From JALYLC01 sp035696365 (GTDB lineage Bacteria; Actinomycetota; Thermoleophilia; Gaiellales; JALYLC01): 64,000 nt of DNA. The notes beneath the pieces are model-generated. The model saw only the letters and a program-made list of their open reading frames with translations, had not been told where the DNA came from and did not search any database. Positions 59,637 to 64,000 of this stretch are shown here, one piece after another. Where the stretch lies: NCBI GenBank assembly GCA_035696365.1, contig DASRQS010000130.1, positions 1-64,000 of the forward strand, read 5' to 3'. Position numbers and translations under genes: made by a program. Positions within the stretch are counted from its first letter, which is position 1. Every line of letters starts with the position of its first letter.

Positions 59637-61811
59637 GTGAGGCCTGCCCTCAACTACCTGCTTGCGGCCGTGGCCGCTTGTCTGCTCGCCGCTCCCGTGT
59701 CCTCCGCGGCGTCGACGCGCTACGGCGAGCTCTCCCTGCGCGCGCCCGCGACGCCGGGTCTCCACCTGCTCCCCGTGCAGCGGGCGCCGTTCGCGTTCGA
59801 CCTGCTCGGAGCGCGCTGGCCGGCGCGGGCGGGCGTCTCGGTCGAGGTGCGGGCGCGGGCGATCGCGGGGCCATGGTCGGCCTGGACGCGCCTGGCGGCC
59901 GACGGCGGCGGGCGGGTGAGTCACGCGGAGCCGGTCTGGGTCCCCGGCAGCAGGCTGTTTCAGGTGCGTCTGCGCGGTGCGGTCCGCCTGCACATCGCTC
60001 TGGTGGCGGCCGATCGCAGCCCGCAGCGGCCCCTGCGGGCGCTCGAGGCCGCGCCCGGGCAGCCGTCGATCATCTCGCGGGCGGGGTGGGGCGCGGACGA
60101 GGCGATCCGCCGCGCTGCGCCGCGCTACGCCGATGCCGTGCACATGGTCTTCGTCCATCACACCGACACGCCGAACGGCTATGCCCCCGGCGACGTGCCG
60201 GCGATCATCCGCTCGATCTACACCTACCACGTGCGCTCGAACGGGTGGAACGACATTGGCTACAACTTCCTCGTCGACGCCTACGGACGCGTCTACGAAG
60301 GACGCGCGGGAGGCGTCGACCGCCCCGTGATCGGCGCCCACACCGAGGGCTTCAACGCCGGCAGCGTCGGCATCGCGGTGATCGGCAACGGGTCATTGGC
60401 ACCGCTCACGACGGAGGTTCGCGACGCACTCGTGAACCTCATCGCCTGGCGGCTCGACGTCGCCCACGTCGACCCGCTCGGGCATGCGACGATGATCTCG
60501 GGCGGCACCAGCCGCTTCGCCGCCGGCAGGAGCGTGTCGCTGCGCGTCGTCAGCGGTCACCGTGATGCGAACTCCACCGATTGCCCGGGCAGCCTGATCT
60601 ACCCGGCGCTGGACGGCATCGCCGCAGCCGCGCAGGCGACCGGCACGCCCAAGATCGTGGACGCGACCGCGACGCCGCCGGGACTCGGCACCAACGACAC
60701 CGGAGCGCTCGTGCCGATCGTGTTCCGCGCCCGCGTGCTCGGCGGCGCCGGCTGGAGCGTGACCGTGCTCGACGCGCACGGGGCGCCCGTCACGAGCACC
60801 AGCGGCAGCGGGACCGACGTGAACTGGACCTGGAGCGGCACGCGCTCGGACGGGTCCATCGTCGCCCCGGGCACGCCGCTCGCATACCGCATCGAGGCCC
60901 TGGACGCGGCCGGAGAGGCGGCTCGCCCGCTGCTCGGGTCGCTTGGCGTCCTGCCGGTCGTCGCGGCGGCGCCTCCCCTCTCGCTCGCGCCCGCGGTCAT
61001 CTCTCCGGATGGCGACGGCGTGGACGACAGCCTCGCCATCGGCTACACGCTGTCCAGCCCGGCCACGGTGAGCCTCGACGTGATTGCGCCCGACGGCTCC
61101 ACGGTCGACACCCTCGTCCCCGGCACGGCCCTGCCGGCGGGAGGCCAGAGCGCGCGCTGGGGCGGGGAGGGCCTCGCGGGGATCGTCGCCGACGGCACCT
61201 ACACGGTGCGCCTGACGGTCACCGACGCGGCCGGGCAGGTGGCCGAGCGCAGCGGCACCGTGACCGTGGTGCGAGCGATCAGGAAACTGCGGCTGAGCCG
61301 GATGGCGGCCGGGCGCGACACCCCGGTGATCGTGTCCTGGCAGCAGACGGCGCCCGCAGCCGTCAACGGGAGCATGGGCTCCTCGCACCTGCAGCCGGCC
61401 GCGGCCCTGCTCGCGGGGGAGTTGCCGGCCGGGCCGCAGAGCTACACCATCGAAGCGGCGCGGCTGGCGGCGCTTCCCGACGGCAACTACACGTTCACGT
61501 TGCGCGCGCAGACCGCCGTCGGCGAGCAGGTGCTGCGCGCCTCCTTCAAGCTCGACCGCGGCGCGCCCAGGGCGCGGCTCGTGGGCCTGCGGGTGCACAA
61601 GCGCAGCGCGTTCCTGGTGGTGCGCCTGTCCGAGGCGATGACGGTCCGCGTCGTTGCCGGCTCGCGTGTCGTCGTCCCGCGGCGCCCGCGCGGCGACGGG
61701 CTCAACGGCTTCCGCTTCCGCCTGCCCGCCGGCGTGCCGGCGCGTCTGCGCCTGCAGCTGGTCGACCGCGCCGGGAATGCCGGACGCGCGGGGCCCTTCA
61801 AGAAGCTCTGA
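59637..61811 (+). CDS. Secreted PGRP-like N-acetylmuramoyl-L-alanine amidase with FlgD-like repeats
   Basis: The 724-residue protein has a signal peptide (YLLAAVAACLLAAPVSSAAS) and an N-terminal beta domain. A PGRP/amidase_2 domain follows (IISRAGWGADEAIRRAAPRY, HMVFVHHTDTPNGY with zinc His, DIGYNFLVDAYGRVYEGRAG, VSGHRDANSTDCPG with His and Cys). About 380 further residues carry FlgD/CHU-like beta domains (AVISPDGDGVDDSLAIGYTL). It would cleave peptidoglycan stem peptides outside the cell. GTG at 59637 (or 59634) is chosen; no clear -10 or RBS was found. Confidence 0.88.
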   Translation: MRPALNYLLAAVAACLLAAPVSSAASTRYGELSLRAPATPGLHLLPVQRAPFAFDLLGARWPARAGVSVEVRARAIAGPWSAWTRLAADGGGRVSHAEPVWVPGSRLFQVRLRGAVRLHIALVAADRSPQRPLRALEAAPGQPSIISRAGWGADEAIRRAAPRYADAVHMVFVHHTDTPNGYAPGDVPAIIRSIYTYHVRSNGWNDIGYNFLVDAYGRVYEGRAGGVDRPVIGAHTEGFNAGSVGIAVIGNGSLAPLTTEVRDALVNLIAWRLDVAHVDPLGHATMISGGTSRFAAGRSVSLRVVSGHRDANSTDCPGSLIYPALDGIAAAAQATGTPKIVDATATPPGLGTNDTGALVPIVFRARVLGGAGWSVTVLDAHGAPVTSTSGSGTDVNWTWSGTRSDGSIVAPGTPLAYRIEALDAAGEAARPLLGSLGVLPVVAAAPPLSLAPAVISPDGDGVDDSLAIGYTLSSPATVSLDVIAPDGSTVDTLVPGTALPAGGQSARWGGEGLAGIVADGTYTVRLTVTDAAGQVAERSGTVTVVRAIRKLRLSRMAAGRDTPVIVSWQQTAPAAVNGSMGSSHLQPAAALLAGELPAGPQSYTIEAARLAALPDGNYTFTLRAQTAVGEQVLRASFKLDRGAPRARLVGLRVHKRSAFLVVRLSEAMTVRVVAGSRVVVPRRPRGDGLNGFRFRLPAGVPARLRLQLVDRAGNAGRAGPFKKL

Positions 61812-61823
61812 CTGAAACCAGCC

Positions 61824-61844
61824 ACGCTCATGCTGTGAGAGCGT
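61824..61844. terminator. ACGCTC...GAGCGT stem between the amidase and bioD
   Basis: A 6-bp inverted repeat with a 9-base loop lies between convergent stops of the amidase and bioD genes. No T tract, so only a modest terminator candidate. Confidence 0.35.
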
Positions 61845-62516
61845 CTAGCCGGAAAGCGAGCTGATCGTCTCGTCCGGGACGATCTCGAGGATCGGCGCGA
61901 GCCGCGCGAGCTCGGCCCGGTTGGCGAGCTCCTCGAGTCCGGGGCGGTCGCTTGCGCCATTCACGATCAGCCCGTGCACCCGCAGGTGCCGGCGCCGAGC
62001 TGCCTCCACCGTCAGGGCGGCGTGGTTGATGGTGCCGCGACCCGGCCGGCAGACGATCACGAGCGGGAGGCCGAGCGCGCTCGCCAGATCGGCGGTCGTA
62101 CGGTTCCACCCGATCGGCGCGAGCAGGCCCGACGGCCCCTCGACGAGCACGCCGTCGCTCCGCCCCCGCAGGGCGAGATAGACGTCGCGCACGTGGTCCG
62201 GGTCGACGGCGGCGATCGCCGCGCCGCCGCGAGACGCCAGCAGGTGCTCACGCGGGAACGTGTGCGCGGTGGCGCCGACCGAGCCCGGCACACGTCCGAT
62301 CAACCAGCGCGTGATGTCGTCGTCGCCGACCTGGACGGCGGTGAGCATGGCGGGAGTGAGACCCGCAGCGCGCGCTCGGGCCGCCAGCAGCGCGCAGACG
62401 TAGGTCTTCCCGACGCCGTCATCGGTGCCGGTGACGAACACGTCCAGGAGGGTCTCGGCCACGCTGCATAGCGTGTCACGTCCAGCGGTCTGAGACGAGG
62501 CCCCCGAATGGGGCAT
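61845..62516 (-). CDS. bioD: Dethiobiotin synthetase-like protein
   Basis: The 223-residue protein (or 205 from GTG at 62462) has the P-loop FVTGTDDGVGKTYVCALLAA and VLVEGPSGLLAP. These match BioD, which closes the ureido ring of dethiobiotin. The KPVxSG segment with the catalytic lysine reads TAVQVGDDD here, so the usual lysine is missing. ATG at 62516 overlaps the birA stop (TGATG). No bioA, bioB or bioF gene is adjacent. Function as a true BioD is uncertain; a related P-loop amidoligase is possible. Confidence 0.78.
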   Translation of the reverse strand: MPHSGASSQTAGRDTLCSVAETLLDVFVTGTDDGVGKTYVCALLAARARAAGLTPAMLTAVQVGDDDITRWLIGRVPGSVGATAHTFPREHLLASRGGAAIAAVDPDHVRDVYLALRGRSDGVLVEGPSGLLAPIGWNRTTADLASALGLPLVIVCRPGRGTINHAALTVEAARRRHLRVHGLIVNGASDRPGLEELANRAELARLAPILEIVPDETISSLSG

Positions 62517-63253
62517 CAGGTCAGCCGCACGACCTCGCCGCTCGCGTATGTCAGCACGCCGCCTCCCGGGGCGCGCACGAGCAGGCTGCCGTCATCGGCG
62601 ATGCCGGCGGCGGTTCCCTCGACGAGGCCGCCGCTTGCGAGACGCAACTGCACGGCGCTGCCTGCGAGTGTGTCGAGCGGGCGCGCGCGGGCCGCGATGG
62701 CGCCGGGTCCCTCCGCGTCGAAGGCGGACGCGAGCGGCCTCAACGCGTCGAGCAGGGCGCCGAGGGCAGCGGTCGGAGACGGCGCCGCGCCCGTCTCCAG
62801 CAACAGGGAGGTGGGCGTGAGCCGGTCGGCCGGGGGCAGGTCGGAGGCCTGCGCGGCCAAATTCATGCCGATCCCGAGCAGCACGCAGCCCTCAGGGCCG
62901 AGCTCCGCGAGCACGCCCGCGAGCTTGCGCCCCGCGCAGACGACGTCGTTCGGCCAGCTGAGACCCGCATCGGCACCGAACGACCGAGCGCATTCGACCG
63001 CTGCGACCCCGCCCGCCAGGCTGAGGACGGGCAATTCGTGCGCCGGCCGCTCGGGGCGGAGCAGGATGGAGACGAGCAACGCGGTGCCCGCCTGTGCCTC
63101 CCAGCTGCGCCCGCGCCGTCCGCGGCCCGCGAGCTGGACATCTGCGCGCACGGACGTGAAGACGGGCGCTCCCGCCGCCGCGAGCGCCCGCAGCTCGTCC
63201 TGCGTCGAGTCGCAGCTCGGCAGCTCGTGCACCCGGATTGGCCGCTCCGCCAT
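62516..63253 (-). CDS. birA: Biotin-[acetyl-CoA-carboxylase] ligase BirA
   Basis: The 245-residue protein has CDSTQDELRALA, AGRGRRGRSWEAQAGTALLV (biotinyl-AMP loop), LSWPNDVVCAGRKLAGVLAE (catalytic Lys) and VLLGIGMNLA. No N-terminal DNA-binding domain, so it is a mono-functional ligase. It attaches biotin to carboxylases. TATCGT six bases before the ATG; this hexamer overlaps the TACGAT of the divergent fabZ. Coupled to bioD. Confidence 0.93.
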   Translation of the reverse strand: MAERPIRVHELPSCDSTQDELRALAAAGAPVFTSVRADVQLAGRGRRGRSWEAQAGTALLVSILLRPERPAHELPVLSLAGGVAAVECARSFGADAGLSWPNDVVCAGRKLAGVLAELGPEGCVLLGIGMNLAAQASDLPPADRLTPTSLLLETGAAPSPTAALGALLDALRPLASAFDAEGPGAIAARARPLDTLAGSAVQLRLASGGLVEGTAAGIADDGSLLVRAPGGGVLTYASGEVVRLT

Positions 63254-63258
63254 CTGGC

Positions 63259-63265
63259 TACGATA
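63259..63265. promoter_or_regulatory. Overlapping divergent -10 elements of birA and fabZ
   Basis: TACGATA reads TACGAT on the plus strand (63259-63264; nine bases before the fabZ GTG) and TATCGT on the minus strand (63265-63260; six bases before the birA ATG). Only 20 bp separate the two start codons. Confidence 0.5.
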
Positions 63266-63273
63266 GAGGCGCC

Positions 63274-63720
63274 GTGCCGCTCTTCACCACGCCATTCGGG
63301 CGCGAGGAGATCGAGAAGATCATTCCGCACCGCGAGCCGTTCCTGCTCCTCGACGAGGTCGTCGAGCTCGAGCCGGGCGCCCGCGTGCGCGCGCGCTTCT
63401 CGGTGCGCGGCGACGAGTGGTTCCTGCGGGGACATTTCCCGGGCGATCCGATCATGCCCGGCGTGCTCATGGTCGAGGCGCTGGCGCAGGCAGGGGCAGT
63501 GGGCGTGCTCTCGCATCCCGATTTCCTCGGCCGCGTGCCGCTGTTCGCCGGGATCGACGGTGTGCGCTTCCGGCGGGTCGTGCGCCCGGGGGATGTGCTC
63601 GACTTCGAGCTGACGGTCGACCGCCTGCGCAGGACGTTCGGCCGCGGCACCGGCATCGTCCACTGCAACGGTGAGACGGTGCTGGACGCGAAGCTGTCGT
63701 TCGGCTTCACCGATGCCTGA
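63274..63720 (+). CDS. fabZ: 3-hydroxyacyl-ACP dehydratase FabZ
   Basis: The 148-residue protein has IEKIIPHREPFLLLDEVVEL and the hot-dog active site FLRGHFPGDPIMPGVLMVEA with catalytic His and Glu. It dehydrates 3-hydroxyacyl-ACP in fatty-acid elongation. GTG at 63274 is preferred; an in-frame ATG upstream (63238) lies inside birA. It leads towards fabD. Confidence 0.9.
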   Translation: MPLFTTPFGREEIEKIIPHREPFLLLDEVVELEPGARVRARFSVRGDEWFLRGHFPGDPIMPGVLMVEALAQAGAVGVLSHPDFLGRVPLFAGIDGVRFRRVVRPGDVLDFELTVDRLRRTFGRGTGIVHCNGETVLDAKLSFGFTDA

Positions 63721-63773
63721 AGGCCGGTCTGAGCCATTCGGGTTGCGGTGTAGTCTGTCCCGCGTTCGCTGCG

Positions 63774-63780
63774 AGGAGGA
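63774..63780 (+). promoter_or_regulatory. Ribosome binding site GAGGAGG for fabD
   Basis: GAGGAGG, four bases before the GTG at 63784, is one of the few strong Shine-Dalgarno sequences in the window and fixes the fabD start. A TAGTCT hexamer at 63751-63756 may be its -10. Confidence 0.6.
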
Positions 63781-63783
63781 CGC

Positions 63784-64000
63784 GTGACGGAGGGGAAGGT
63801 GGCGTTCTGCTTCCCGGGACAGGGTTCCCAGGAAGTGGGTATGGGGCGTGCGATGAGCGAGGCCTTTCCGGCCGCGCGAGCCGTCTATGACCGCGCCGCC
63901 GAGGCGACGGGCTTCGACGTCGCGGCGCTCTGCTTCGACGGGCCGATCGAGCGCCTGAGCGAGACCGACGTCACGCAGCCGGCGCTCGTCACGACCGAGC
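63784..64000 (+). CDS. fabD: Malonyl-CoA:ACP transacylase FabD (partial, runs off right edge)
   Basis: Seventy-two residues are visible, beginning VTEGKVAFCFPGQGSQEVGM. FPGQGSQ is the FabD N-terminal signature, and LSETDVTQPALVTTE continues the acyltransferase domain up to the window end. The GTG start is fixed by a GAGGAGG ribosome-binding site. It follows fabZ after a 63-bp gap and is expected to belong to a fatty-acid synthesis cluster that continues to the right. Confidence 0.92.
   Translation, partial: MTEGKVAFCFPGQGSQEVGMGRAMSEAFPAARAVYDRAAEATGFDVAALCFDGPIERLSETDVTQPALVTTE

Overview
The window is a contiguous chromosomal segment of a very GC-rich (roughly 70% by eye), Gram-positive-type bacterium. 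The class E-type sortase, OmpR/HAMP two-component system, PGRP-like amidase, DciA-type DUF721 gene between recF and gyrB, and many GTG starts fit a deep-branching actinobacterium. A Thermoleophilia-like lineage (Solirubrobacterales/Gaiellales) is my inference from gene content, not a search result. No insertion sequences, prophage genes or CRISPR arrays were seen.

The core of the window is the replication-origin region (about 42.6-57.4 kb). On the minus strand lies rpmH-rnpA-yidD-yidC-jag-rsmG-parA-parB. On the plus strand lies dnaA, an 832-bp non-coding spacer, then dnaN-recF-DUF721(dciA)-gyrB-gyrA. Two parS sites sit at the start of rsmG. DnaA-box-like 9-mers lie upstream of dnaA, and the dnaA-dnaN spacer holds tandem repeats, short iterons and a 24-bp perfect palindrome. 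Both replichores are therefore represented, and most genes on the left arm run on the minus strand, away from the origin.

Left of the origin: mrp, inositol-phosphatase, DUF1015; a YhaM-like nuclease; a ychF operon with methylmalonyl-CoA epimerase; a short FtsH-like protease; an M20/DUF1385/nicotinate phosphoribosyltransferase operon; a large LuxR-type ATPase regulator and rarA; an operon with a SAM hydrolase-like gene, tRNA-Phe, an IMPase-family gene and arginase; and secreted or surface proteins. A compact 10-gene operon (28933 down to 21770) then joins BKACE, moaC, mogA, a UbiA-type prenyltransferase, ccmABCD, hemC and a cobA-hemD fusion: cofactors for respiration. After it come an HtrA/two-component operon, an M28-like membrane protein, sortase, moeA, a kinase-like protein, a class A PBP, a lipoprotein/HAD/CPBP operon, chorismate mutase, a bifunctional-nuclease-family gene and two tRNAs. 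Right of gyrA: slipin/NfeD, a secreted amidase, birA-bioD and the start of a fatty-acid cluster (fabZ, fabD).

The strongest cross-cutting observation is regulatory. About twenty genes have a TAnnnT hexamer (most often TAGACT) only 6-9 bases before the start codon, which predicts leaderless transcripts. In several cases the TAG stop codon of the upstream gene is itself the start of that hexamer. In two divergent pairs the two -10 hexamers overlap. Four convergent gene pairs share the palindrome CTAG as both stop codons. These patterns were read by eye and helped choose start codons.
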